From Paenibacillus typhae (GTDB taxonomy: Bacteria; Bacillota; Bacilli; Paenibacillales; Paenibacillaceae), in assembly GCF_900099765.1 (NCBI RefSeq), contig NZ_FNDX01000058.1, positions 1 to 36,651 of the forward strand: 36,651 nt of DNA. The letters run 5' to 3'. Below are positions 1 to 7,776 of the stretch, one piece after another (positions within the stretch are counted from its first letter, which is position 1; each line of letters starts with the position of its first letter). Under the pieces are notes generated by a model, which saw nothing but the letters and a program-made list of their open reading frames with translations, did not search any database and was not told the DNA's origin. A program made the position numbers and the translations under genes.

Positions 1-341
1 AGTTCACTGCATTATCTTTCAAACCATGCCGTTCCCTCTACGCCGGAGGGTTCTTCGCTGTTGTACCAAGTTCTTTACAGCTTCCATGGCCTTCGTCCAG
101 TTTAGCGAGACTCGGCTCCCTCTTTTCCCCTTTGCAGGGCCTTTTTGACGACGCGGCAGGATTCACTTGATGTTGCGGCCTGGGTTGTTGCTCGCCCGGT
201 CTCTGACCGGTACTTTTGTCGATGCGCTTTTACACACAGATTTCGCCATGCGCAAGCATCCTAGCTACAAGAGTGGCTTGGCCCCTCTCTTGGTTGGACT
301 TGCACCAACTAGATAATGCGTGCCTCTGGGCACGCCCCTAC
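1..341 (-). mobile_element. Probable group II intron, 5' portion (runs off the left edge)
   Basis: Read on the minus strand from 341 downwards, the sequence starts GTAGGGGCGTGCCC directly after the T-tract of an intrinsic terminator. It folds early into a CGTGCC/GGCACG hairpin (about 319-334). It then contains GGTGCAAGTCC, which resembles the conserved GUGAAAGUCC-type segment of domain I in bacterial group II introns, within a long structured stretch with no convincing reading frame. Insertion just downstream of a terminator hairpin is characteristic of group IIC introns (established knowledge). The 3' part, including any reverse transcriptase gene, lies outside the window. The first bases (GTAGG) do not fit the usual GUGYG start well, so the boundary and class are uncertain. 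Another structured mobile RNA remains possible. Confidence 0.5.
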
Positions 342-376
342 AAAAAAAGAAGCCCTGCTTTAAGCAGAGCTTCTTT
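342..376 (-). terminator. Intrinsic terminator of the tkt-ppnP operon
   Basis: On the minus strand a GAAGC-CTGCTT type stem (349-360 with 362-373, one internal mismatch, short loop) is followed by seven T residues (348-342). It lies 18 nt past the ppnP stop. The intron-like element begins at the end of the T-tract. Confidence 0.85.
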
Positions 377-393
377 CTGTAGAACAGATGAAA

Positions 394-711
394 TTACAGG
401 TTCGGGTAAGAACAGCAATAATCAGTTAAAGCGAATACTTCCAGCGCAAACTTGGAGTTGCCGGGAACATGGAACGTTTCAGCACCCTTGATTTCTTTCC
501 AGACGTCAGTACCGGGAAGCAGTACCTTCAGATCGCCGGACAGGATCTCCATGGTTTCCGGACCTTCCGTACCGAATTCATACACACCCGGCAGCATGAT
601 GCCAAGCGTTACCTTCGTGCCATTCTCCAGGATGACGGTACGGCTGGTTACTTTTCCATCGTAATAGATATTGGCTGCTTTGTGAACTGTTGCGTTGGTA
701 AACTGACTCAT
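394..711 (-). CDS. ppnP: Pyrimidine/purine nucleoside phosphorylase (PpnP/YaiE family, DUF1255)
   Basis: This 105-aa protein fits the small cupin-type PpnP family (E. coli YaiE, 94 aa), which phosphorolyses several nucleosides to the free base and ribose 1-phosphate. It shows the family signatures GKVTSRTV, LGIMLPGVYEFGT, EGPETMEILSG and the barrel-closing segment FHVPGNSKF. No signal peptide or membrane span is seen, so it is cytoplasmic. The ATG is preceded by AAAGGGGAG. It lies 34 nt downstream of tkt on the same strand with no terminator between them, so the two are probably cotranscribed. This would couple ribose phosphate released from nucleosides to the non-oxidative pentose phosphate pathway. 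The operon terminator follows directly. Confidence 0.9.
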   Translation of the reverse strand: MSQFTNATVHKAANIYYDGKVTSRTVILENGTKVTLGIMLPGVYEFGTEGPETMEILSGDLKVLLPGTDVWKEIKGAETFHVPGNSKFALEVFALTDYCCSYPNL

Positions 712-745
712 GCGCTTATTCTCCCCTTTATGTTTATTCCGTCTA

Positions 746-2794
746 TTATAGCAGGGCTTTAACGCGGCTGACTACATTTTCTACTGTAAAGCCGTATTCT
801 TTCATCACGATATCGCCAGGCGCGGAAGCACCAAAGGTAGTGATACCGAGAATGTCGCCCTGATCGCCTGTGTAACGCTCCCAGCCGAAGGTTTGTGCCA
901 TTTCGACTGCCAGACGAGCCTTAACCTCAGGCAGGATAACGGAATCACGGTAAGCTTTGTCCTGTTTCTCGAACAGATCCCAGCTTGGCAAGCTGATTAC
1001 ACGTACGTCGATGCCTTCTTCAGCCAGCGCTGCCTGAGCTTTTACAGCCAGCTGTACTTCGGAACCGGTAGCAATGATCTGTGCCTGCGGAGTACCGTTC
1101 TTGGCATCGGACACAACGTATCCGCCGCGTTTGATGTTCTCACGTACGCCTTCTACAGTTCCTGCAAGGATCGGCAGGTTCTGGCGGGTAAGCACCAGTG
1201 CCACAGGGTTGGCAGTGTTCTCAAGCGCATATGCCCAAGCAGCAGATGTTTCGTTGGCATCAGCCGGACGGATTACAGTCAGACCCGGGATAATACGCAG
1301 GGAAGCCAACTGCTCGATCGGCTCATGGGTTGGGCCGTCTTCACCGACAGCGATACTGTCATGTGTCAGGACATAGGTTACCGGCAGCTTCATGATGGAT
1401 GCCAGACGGACAGCCGGACGCAGGTAATCGGTGAATACAAAGAACGTTCCGCCGAATACTTTGAGACCGCTGTGCAGGGCAATCCCGTTCATTGCTGCAG
1501 CCATACCGAATTCGCGGACGCCGAAGTAGATGTTACGGCCGTCATAGGATTCGGAAGTAAACTGGGTCAAGCCTTTCAGGTGAGTCATTGTGGAGCTTTC
1601 AAGGTCAGCAGAGCCGCCTACGAGCTGCGGAACTCCGGCTGCCAGTCCGTTCAGTGCATTACCGGAAGCAACGCGGGTGGATACGGCTTTGTCTTCTGCT
1701 GTGAAGAACGGAAGCTGTGCATCCCAGCCTTCTGGAAGCTCACCGCTGATTGCAGTTTCAAACTGTGCAGCCAGCTCAGGATATGCTTCTTTGTAAGCTG
1801 CGAATTTCTCGTCCCATGCTTTATTAGCGGCAATCCCTTTTTCCTTCACATCAGCAAAACGTGCACGTACTTCATCCGGTACAAAGAAGTCCTCTTCATA
1901 TACCCATTTGTAGAAGTCTTTAGTCAGCTTCGCTTCGTCAGCGCCCAGCGGGGAACCGTGGGTACCGCCATGGCCGCCTTTACCTTGTTTGTTCGGGCTT
2001 CCGTAGCCGATAACCGTTTTAACTTCGATCAGGGTAGGCTTGCTTGTATCTGCCTGCGCATCAGCAATAGCCTGTCCCAGCGCCGGCAGATCGTTACCGT
2101 CCTCAACGCGCAGAACCTGCCAGCCGTAAGCTTCAAAACGCTGTGCAACATTCTCGGAGAATGCCAGGTTCAGCTTGCCGTCGAGCGAGATATCATTGGA
2201 ATCGTACATTACAATCAGCTTGCCCAGCTTGAGGTGTCCTGCCAGGGAGGCGGATTCGGAGGAGATACCTTCCATCAGGTCACCGTCGCCGCAGATTGCG
2301 TACGTGTAGTGGTCGATTACGTTGTGGTTGTCTTTATTATAAGTAGCTGCCAGCTGAGCTTCAGCCATAGCCATACCTACTGCCATACCAATACCTTGTC
2401 CCAGCGGACCGGTAGTCGCATCAACACCTGCAGTGTGACCGAACTCAGGATGGCCTGGAGTCAGGCTTCCCCATTGGCGGAACTGCTTCAATTCTTCCAT
2501 CGGCAGGTCGTAGCCGCTCAGGTGCAGCAGGCTGTACAGCAGCATAGAGCCGTGTCCCGCGGACAATACAAAACGGTCACGGTTAACCCATGTCGGGTGA
2601 TCCGGATTATGATTCATTGTTTTGGCAAACAGTTGGTAACCCATCGGTGCGGAACCCATCGGCATACCCGGGTGGCCGGAGTTAGCCTTTTCGATAGCAT
2701 CGATAGCGAGCGTACGGATCGTAGTGATCGCCAGGTTATCCACCGTCGAATTTTCTTCCTTATGGATTGCTTGCTCTTTTGCCTGCTCAGTCAT
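746..2794 (-). CDS. tkt: Transketolase
   Basis: This 682-aa protein has the full length and order of bacterial transketolase, the thiamine-diphosphate enzyme that moves two-carbon units between sugar phosphates. The N-terminal domain has NSGHPGMPMGSAPMG (His41), SAGHGS (His81), GPLGQGIGMAVGMA and the TPP/metal motif ICGDGDLMEG (about 167-176). The pyrimidine-binding domain has YFGVREFGMAAAMNGIA with the catalytic Glu, then THDSIAVGEDGPTHEP. The C-terminal domain includes LPSWDLFEKQ and WERYTGDQG. The ATG follows GAGGAGG with a suitable spacer. Cytoplasmic, probably first gene of a tkt-ppnP operon. A 634-codon reading frame on the opposite strand is a codon-bias shadow of this gene. Confidence 0.98.
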   Translation of the reverse strand: MTEQAKEQAIHKEENSTVDNLAITTIRTLAIDAIEKANSGHPGMPMGSAPMGYQLFAKTMNHNPDHPTWVNRDRFVLSAGHGSMLLYSLLHLSGYDLPMEELKQFRQWGSLTPGHPEFGHTAGVDATTGPLGQGIGMAVGMAMAEAQLAATYNKDNHNVIDHYTYAICGDGDLMEGISSESASLAGHLKLGKLIVMYDSNDISLDGKLNLAFSENVAQRFEAYGWQVLRVEDGNDLPALGQAIADAQADTSKPTLIEVKTVIGYGSPNKQGKGGHGGTHGSPLGADEAKLTKDFYKWVYEEDFFVPDEVRARFADVKEKGIAANKAWDEKFAAYKEAYPELAAQFETAISGELPEGWDAQLPFFTAEDKAVSTRVASGNALNGLAAGVPQLVGGSADLESSTMTHLKGLTQFTSESYDGRNIYFGVREFGMAAAMNGIALHSGLKVFGGTFFVFTDYLRPAVRLASIMKLPVTYVLTHDSIAVGEDGPTHEPIEQLASLRIIPGLTVIRPADANETSAAWAYALENTANPVALVLTRQNLPILAGTVEGVRENIKRGGYVVSDAKNGTPQAQIIATGSEVQLAVKAQAALAEEGIDVRVISLPSWDLFEKQDKAYRDSVILPEVKARLAVEMAQTFGWERYTGDQGDILGITTFGASAPGDIVMKEYGFTVENVVSRVKALL

Positions 2795-2837
2795 TAAAAT
2801 AATCCTCCTCTAAATCAAGAATGTCATTTTGACTATT

Positions 2838-2867
2838 ATTGTATCACTAATGTGGAAGCATTACCAA
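2838..2867 (-). promoter_or_regulatory. Candidate SigA-type promoter for tkt
   Basis: On the minus strand TTGGTA (2867-2862) is followed after 18 nt by TACAAT (2843-2838), about 44 nt upstream of the tkt ATG. The -10 is close to consensus. This is pattern match only. Confidence 0.5.
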
Positions 2868-2972
2868 TTGTTTTTGCAAAACACAGGCTTTCAACAGCTT
2901 ATATTCTGCTGATTCCCGCCGGATTATGCACTGGCCGCACACAGAAACATCATCTAATCTGCACATCACATA

Positions 2973-3035
2973 CTGGTCTCAAGACCAGGTACTTAGCCTT
3001 TAGTCCAGTTTCAGGTTAAGACTAAAGTTTGTTTT
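2973..3035 (+). promoter_or_regulatory. Two adjacent hairpins, the second terminator-like, in the leader region of the 3124 gene
   Basis: CTGGTCT-CA-AGACCAG (2973-2988) forms a 7-bp hairpin. It is followed by CTTTAGTC...GACTAAAG (2998-3005 with 3020-3027) and then TTTGTTTT (3028-3035), which resembles a weak intrinsic terminator on the plus strand. No known riboswitch consensus was recognised. The rest of the 2798-3123 gap shows only the tkt promoter. A good promoter for the plus-strand gene was not found. Confidence 0.35.
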
Positions 3036-3123
3036 CCGGAGACGGATTATACAGTAAGATGAAGTTACCTAACGAGGATTTTACCGGATTATCCATAACT
3101 TCCAGCAGAAAGGAATCTTGAGC

Positions 3124-3762
3124 ATGAATGCACGCAAAAACATTTATATCGTACTGACCGGAACGGGCACCGCCTTCAGCGGATTAATCAAATGGTTCAC
3201 CAAGGCTGAATTGAATCATGCTTCGATTGCCTTTGACCGGGAACTGCAGGAGGTCTACAGCTTTGGACGGAAAAAAGTGCATAACCCGTTTGTGGCCGGA
3301 CTGATCCGCGAGCATTTTGACCATCCTTTTTACAGTACGGCGGATTGCGCGGTCTATGAGATGAATGTGAGTCTTGAGGAATACGATACCATGTACAACC
3401 ATGTAAAGGGCATGATGGAGAACCAGAAGCGCTACAAATATCACCTGCTTGGCCTGATCGGAGTACTGCTGAACGTAAAATTCAACCGCGAGGACGCCTA
3501 TTTCTGCTCCCATTTTGTCGCTTCTGTCTGTGAGGAGGCTTCCTGCCGGCCCGTGGCCAAGCCCTCCTGCTTTGTCACACCTGAGGATTTCGCTGAATCC
3601 CTGTGCGCAAGTAAAATATACAGCGGTAAACTGTCCTATTATATGCACCTTACACAAGGCAACACTTACATAAACGCAGCAAAGCTATCTGCCTCTTCCG
3701 CAGCAGCGTCAACCGCACGCAGACTCCTGCTGACAGAAGAACGGGCCGAGGGAATCATTTAA
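3124..3762 (+). CDS. Permuted papain-like (NlpC/P60-superfamily, YiiX-type) hydrolase-like protein
   Basis: This 212-aa protein has an N-terminal strand region IYIVLTGTGTAFSG, a candidate catalytic His in LNHASIAFD (His32) and, much later, a candidate catalytic Cys in YFCSHFVA (Cys128). His before Cys is the order of circularly permuted NlpC/P60-type enzymes (family knowledge). Such proteins act on peptide, amide or thioester bonds; the substrate here is unknown. There is no signal peptide. The C-terminal 30 residues are Ala/Ser-rich and probably disordered. The start is ambiguous: AAAGGA (3109-3114) lies 9 nt before ATG 3124 but only 3 nt before TTG 3118, so ATG is preferred. It stands alone, divergent from tkt and convergent with cluster A. 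No exact function can be given. Confidence 0.7.
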   Translation: MNARKNIYIVLTGTGTAFSGLIKWFTKAELNHASIAFDRELQEVYSFGRKKVHNPFVAGLIREHFDHPFYSTADCAVYEMNVSLEEYDTMYNHVKGMMENQKRYKYHLLGLIGVLLNVKFNREDAYFCSHFVASVCEEASCRPVAKPSCFVTPEDFAESLCASKIYSGKLSYYMHLTQGNTYINAAKLSASSAAASTARRLLLTEERAEGII

Positions 3763-3786
3763 GGATTCACCTCAGCCCGTGTTTCT
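3741..3786. terminator. Terminator between converging genes (3124 gene and cluster A)
   Basis: A long interrupted stem ACGGGC-GAGG-GAATC / GATTC-CCTC-GCCCGT (3741-3780) spans the stop codon of the plus-strand gene and is followed by GTTTCT. On the minus strand the same stem is followed by TCTTCTGT, so it may also stop cluster A transcripts 25-70 nt past the 1314-aa gene. Confidence 0.65.
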
Positions 3787-3810
3787 ACGGCTATATGCCA
3801 GCACAATCTG

Positions 3811-6800
3811 CTATTTAATCCGGTGACTTTGAAAATAATCCTGCCAGTCTCCCTGTATGGTCACCGTTACCGTATCTGTTTTGGTGCTATACGTATTCCT
3901 TGCAGTAAAAGTAAACGTGACCGGCCCGTCGGGCAGTCTTTCGAATGATGAATCATACAGTTCACCGCTCCATAGCGTCTTGCCGCTGTCATTCGGGGTC
4001 AGCACGGTCCGGTACCCTCCCGTCATCGCGACTTCAATGGAATCCGGCATCCCTGTTGCGTCCGATTGCAGCACGAAGCTCTCCCCCGCCCAGAAAACGC
4101 TGTAGCTCCGCGGGCTCTCTGCTGTTCCGCTTTTTTTCAGATTATAAGCCTGCCGGTTGTTATTCCATTCCGCCGTATGGCGGACAGCACCTTGGACAGT
4201 CAGCAGATTGACCATAAAATACTTGCGCGGAGACACACTGCTCCAGTTAAATCCGTCATACACCTCAACCTCCACGGCGTATTTCTGGTTCTCTGTTAAT
4301 GCACCTGCCGGAATCTGCCACTCCTGTGACGAAGAAGTCTGTTCTCCTGACTGCACAGCAACAGCCCCGGTAGCCAGATTAATGATTCTTACTTTATAGC
4401 GCTGCTGCGCATCCCCGTCTTCATCCTGATAATCCCATTTCATTACAGGAGTAAGTATGTTCACTACAGTTGGAGCACTCTGGCTACTGCTGCCCGGATA
4501 AGTGATGCCTGCTGCGGGAATACGGTTGGCTACCGTAATTGTCTGTATGAGTTCCCGGCTGAGTCCCAGCGAATCTGTAACAACCTGCCGCAAGGTGAAG
4601 GTTCCGTTAGTGCTGAACTGTTTGGTGAAGGTACTTCGCGTGCTGGCTAATCCTTCTGGTCCGCCGGATGGTTTTAAATAATATTGGTAGCTAATGCTGT
4701 CGCCCGCAGGTATATCTGTATCTGTCGCCGTTCCTTGAATGGTCAGTGTATCCGTACGATAGATCGGCGACCGGGCTGCATTACGGCCAGTATCAGTTAT
4801 AAGTGTAAAGCCTGGCTGCGGCGGGTTGTCGATGATGAATGCCTTCTCATTGGAGACATCCGACCAGGAGTTCATCGAGTAAACCCGTCCCAATACAGTA
4901 AAAAGCTTAAACCTCTCAAAGGTTCCGTTTGGCACCTGATATTGCCTTATCGTGCCGGCGCTATCCGGGCCATCTACTGATTTGGCCAAAATGCTGTCCT
5001 TGGTGTAGAACTCAAGTGTGTATTTTTCCTGCGGATCACCCTCTGGATCGAGGTAAGTCCAGGAAATTATTGGATCACCTGCAATATTGGCATCGATTAT
5101 AGTCGGGCTGATTACAGTGCCGGCCGGGGACGTGAGGGTCATAGCAGGCTTCAGATTTTCCCGAACAGTGATTTTGAGGCTGGCCACGTTGGATTTTGCA
5201 CCAATCTGGTCGGTTACCCAATGCTCGACCGTATATATGCCGGTATGGTGGAAATTCACATCGATTGATTTATGATTGCGGAGGATACTGGCCTGCCCCT
5301 CGCTGTCGATGACCCTCCAGTAATACTGCAGGCTGCTTGCATCTGAGCTGTCAAGATCGGTTGCTCCAGAAGTATAGGTCCTCGTGGTGTACTGCGTGGC
5401 TTCCGCAGGTCCAGACAGCTCGGCTGCAGGCACATGGTTCAGGATTTCAAACATCCGGGTAGCATAAGCCTCCTGGCTGCCGTCCGATACGTTAAGCCTC
5501 ATTTCCCAGTCCCGTGATATAGCAGCCTTATCTGTTATCCCGAGCCCGCTAATCAGATTCCGGACGACTACATTCTGGTTCCGTGTGCTGCCGCTATAAC
5601 TATAACTGCTGTTACCTTTACGGCCGTACCAGGTGTAGGCCAGTGCATCACCGTCTGCATCCGGATCAGGGGTCGTATTTTCCATCGCCACAATATCATC
5701 ACGGTACACTTGGGCAGGCATGTTGAATTGCGCTACCGGTTTTTGATTGAGAACATTTGCCCATTGCGCGTAGTAGTCCGACCATGCTCCTCTGTTGTCT
5801 CGCACCCTCAGGACAACCTGATAACTCCCTGCTCCGTAGCTAGTTAAGCTAGGCGGAATAGTAAACGCGCCGTAGTGATAGTACACCTGGGTTCCATTTT
5901 TGCGGATTACCCATTCGTAGGTGTCCAGGTAATCATTGTCGGGGTCATATGATTTATCTGTTATTACCGTGCTCTTTCGGTAACTCACATTAATCGGATC
6001 GATAATAAAGTTTGCAACCGGCGGTAAATTGGCACCTGTGCCCAGAACCTGAGATGTCCAGTCGGACCAGACGCCGATACTAAGCGGCCCGTCCATATCT
6101 CTGACACGTAAACGTAATTCGTAGCCATCATTTGTTGGCCGGGCATTCAGCTGCCCATCATTCCAGGATTCATCTCCTACTTTACGCCATTGCCACTGAC
6201 GATCAACTAGTCCCTTGTTATATGCAGTTGTGTGGTCAATATCGTAAGAATTATCAGTAATTTGAATACCGTTTCCGATAAGCTTAGCTGCAAAAAGAGC
6301 AGTTGGCTTCCGATGGATAAGAAATGTAAGCGATGACTCATTGTCTCTGCTCCATTTTCTAAATTCATCAAAACTATCTCCTTGCGGGTTGTCCTCGACT
6401 TGAACAATTGCGTTATATACACCAGGGTAAGCAAATGATGTGTACATTGTTGAACGCCATAAAGCAGAATCAGAAAGGGTTCCTAAAGGATTGTCAAAGA
6501 AAGTCGGGTCATGATCATATCTAAATCGGGTTGAATATTGAGGATCACTTTCATAATCCTTATAGGACGCTCCTATCTCAAACTGTGAATTGATCAGATA
6601 GTAGTTTTTATTAAGCAGTTTGTTTTTTTCGCTGAAGGTGAATTGTCCACTCGCTATATAGTTTCGCCTATCTACTACTGTGACCGTTCCCGTATAACTT
6701 CCTGGCGGCAAGGAATCATTAATGGCATCTATAGGAATAGTGAATTGCTGAGCTGTGTATGAGTTGTAAATTTTGATTCGGCGGTAATACACATTAGGAA

Positions 6801-7755
6801 CCTCTACAATGACATCCAGCTCTTCATTATCCGGATCTTGAGCATACCCAGTTACATTCAGAATATTTTGTCCGTCCACATTATAGAGCGTAGCTCCGTT
6901 TTGAGTGGTCAGTGTAAGCGTTGGCGGGGAATTTACTTCCAGCTTAATATCCACTATATCCATTAAAGGCCATTCACTGTATCGACCATTTTGTAGATTG
7001 TCGGTATATAAAAACATATGACGAATCTTTTTGGGATCATTGAGTAAGTATCGGTCATACCATCCAGTGGCTGGTTTTGAATAATCCAAACTATAGCTAG
7101 CAGCTGGAATGGATAGTTCCATATGGTCTCTTGGTGTTATAACTAGATCCGTATAAACGTTAGACAACTTTGAATTCAATTTGTGAATGAGATTTCCTTG
7201 CGCGGGGTGTCCAAGGTCCAGATTACCACTTAACCAATAAGGACCCCAAAAATCATTCCTTGTATAGTAATTACCTGAACTCAAGACTTCTCGGTAATCC
7301 CCCAGAACGAAGCCCGTAACTTCAACATACGGATTGGCATTCATTGCTTTTTGATCCCAAAATAAGGTGTCTTTTCCCGGTCCTCTTTCGACCGTGATTC
7401 CATAATTTATGTCAGATACGTCATAGCTTAATACTCTTGTCACACGATTCCACTTTATGTTGTTCACCTTGAAAGCACTTCTATAGCCCGTCACCGTTGA
7501 ATTTATATAATAACCCCAATATGGATCATCAGTTCGATAAGTATAGGGATTATATACCGGTTCATGAAAATTATTTGGCATCGTTAGCGTTCCATAAAAT
7601 GCTGGAATTTCAACATCCATGTAATTGACTACAGAAGTGTCTGCTGCATTTACTTCAGCCTCTGGCATATACGGAAGCATTGATGTAAACATAGCAAAGC
7701 ATAAGATGATTTTGCCAATCAATATATATATAGATGATTTCTTTCGTTCTTCCAC
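3811..7755 (-). CDS. Large secreted multi-domain PKD/Ig-like repeat protein (1314 aa)
   Basis: The N-terminus has KK, a hydrophobic core (about 9-30) and a likely signal peptidase site after EVNA (residue 37). Residues 40-270 form an aromatic-rich, Tyr/Trp/Asn-rich region with no recognised family. From about 275 onward it is a chain of roughly 90-110-residue Ig/PKD or fibronectin-like modules (about 275-375, 480-575, 577-668, 671-772, 776-866, 868-977, 980-1077, 1080-1183, 1190-1300). These show recurring signatures such as SYDPDND, TPDPDADGDALAYTW, DPEGDPQEKYTL and DEDGDAQQRYKV. No sortase, S-layer or membrane anchor is seen at the C-terminus. The start is GTG, with GGAGAAGGG about 10 nt upstream. 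It is the last gene of cluster A, 21 nt after the 750-aa gene. The role is inferred: extracellular adhesin, stalk or exported cargo of the adjacent Tad-like machine. Confidence 0.85.
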   Translation of the reverse strand: MEERKKSSIYILIGKIILCFAMFTSMLPYMPEAEVNAADTSVVNYMDVEIPAFYGTLTMPNNFHEPVYNPYTYRTDDPYWGYYINSTVTGYRSAFKVNNIKWNRVTRVLSYDVSDINYGITVERGPGKDTLFWDQKAMNANPYVEVTGFVLGDYREVLSSGNYYTRNDFWGPYWLSGNLDLGHPAQGNLIHKLNSKLSNVYTDLVITPRDHMELSIPAASYSLDYSKPATGWYDRYLLNDPKKIRHMFLYTDNLQNGRYSEWPLMDIVDIKLEVNSPPTLTLTTQNGATLYNVDGQNILNVTGYAQDPDNEELDVIVEVPNVYYRRIKIYNSYTAQQFTIPIDAINDSLPPGSYTGTVTVVDRRNYIASGQFTFSEKNKLLNKNYYLINSQFEIGASYKDYESDPQYSTRFRYDHDPTFFDNPLGTLSDSALWRSTMYTSFAYPGVYNAIVQVEDNPQGDSFDEFRKWSRDNESSLTFLIHRKPTALFAAKLIGNGIQITDNSYDIDHTTAYNKGLVDRQWQWRKVGDESWNDGQLNARPTNDGYELRLRVRDMDGPLSIGVWSDWTSQVLGTGANLPPVANFIIDPINVSYRKSTVITDKSYDPDNDYLDTYEWVIRKNGTQVYYHYGAFTIPPSLTSYGAGSYQVVLRVRDNRGAWSDYYAQWANVLNQKPVAQFNMPAQVYRDDIVAMENTTPDPDADGDALAYTWYGRKGNSSYSYSGSTRNQNVVVRNLISGLGITDKAAISRDWEMRLNVSDGSQEAYATRMFEILNHVPAAELSGPAEATQYTTRTYTSGATDLDSSDASSLQYYWRVIDSEGQASILRNHKSIDVNFHHTGIYTVEHWVTDQIGAKSNVASLKITVRENLKPAMTLTSPAGTVISPTIIDANIAGDPIISWTYLDPEGDPQEKYTLEFYTKDSILAKSVDGPDSAGTIRQYQVPNGTFERFKLFTVLGRVYSMNSWSDVSNEKAFIIDNPPQPGFTLITDTGRNAARSPIYRTDTLTIQGTATDTDIPAGDSISYQYYLKPSGGPEGLASTRSTFTKQFSTNGTFTLRQVVTDSLGLSRELIQTITVANRIPAAGITYPGSSSQSAPTVVNILTPVMKWDYQDEDGDAQQRYKVRIINLATGAVAVQSGEQTSSSQEWQIPAGALTENQKYAVEVEVYDGFNWSSVSPRKYFMVNLLTVQGAVRHTAEWNNNRQAYNLKKSGTAESPRSYSVFWAGESFVLQSDATGMPDSIEVAMTGGYRTVLTPNDSGKTLWSGELYDSSFERLPDGPVTFTFTARNTYSTKTDTVTVTIQGDWQDYFQSHRIK

Positions 7756-7776
7756 CCTAAATCTATCCCTTCTCCA

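Noticed and set aside
216..491. A plus-strand frame across the intron-like element and the ppnP end
   Set aside because: It crosses a terminator and the antisense of ppnP; the translation is low in plausibility.
893..2797. A 634-codon open frame on the plus strand
   Set aside because: It lies wholly antisense to tkt, gives a Cys/Ser-rich sequence without any family features, and has no ribosome site. It is a codon-bias shadow.
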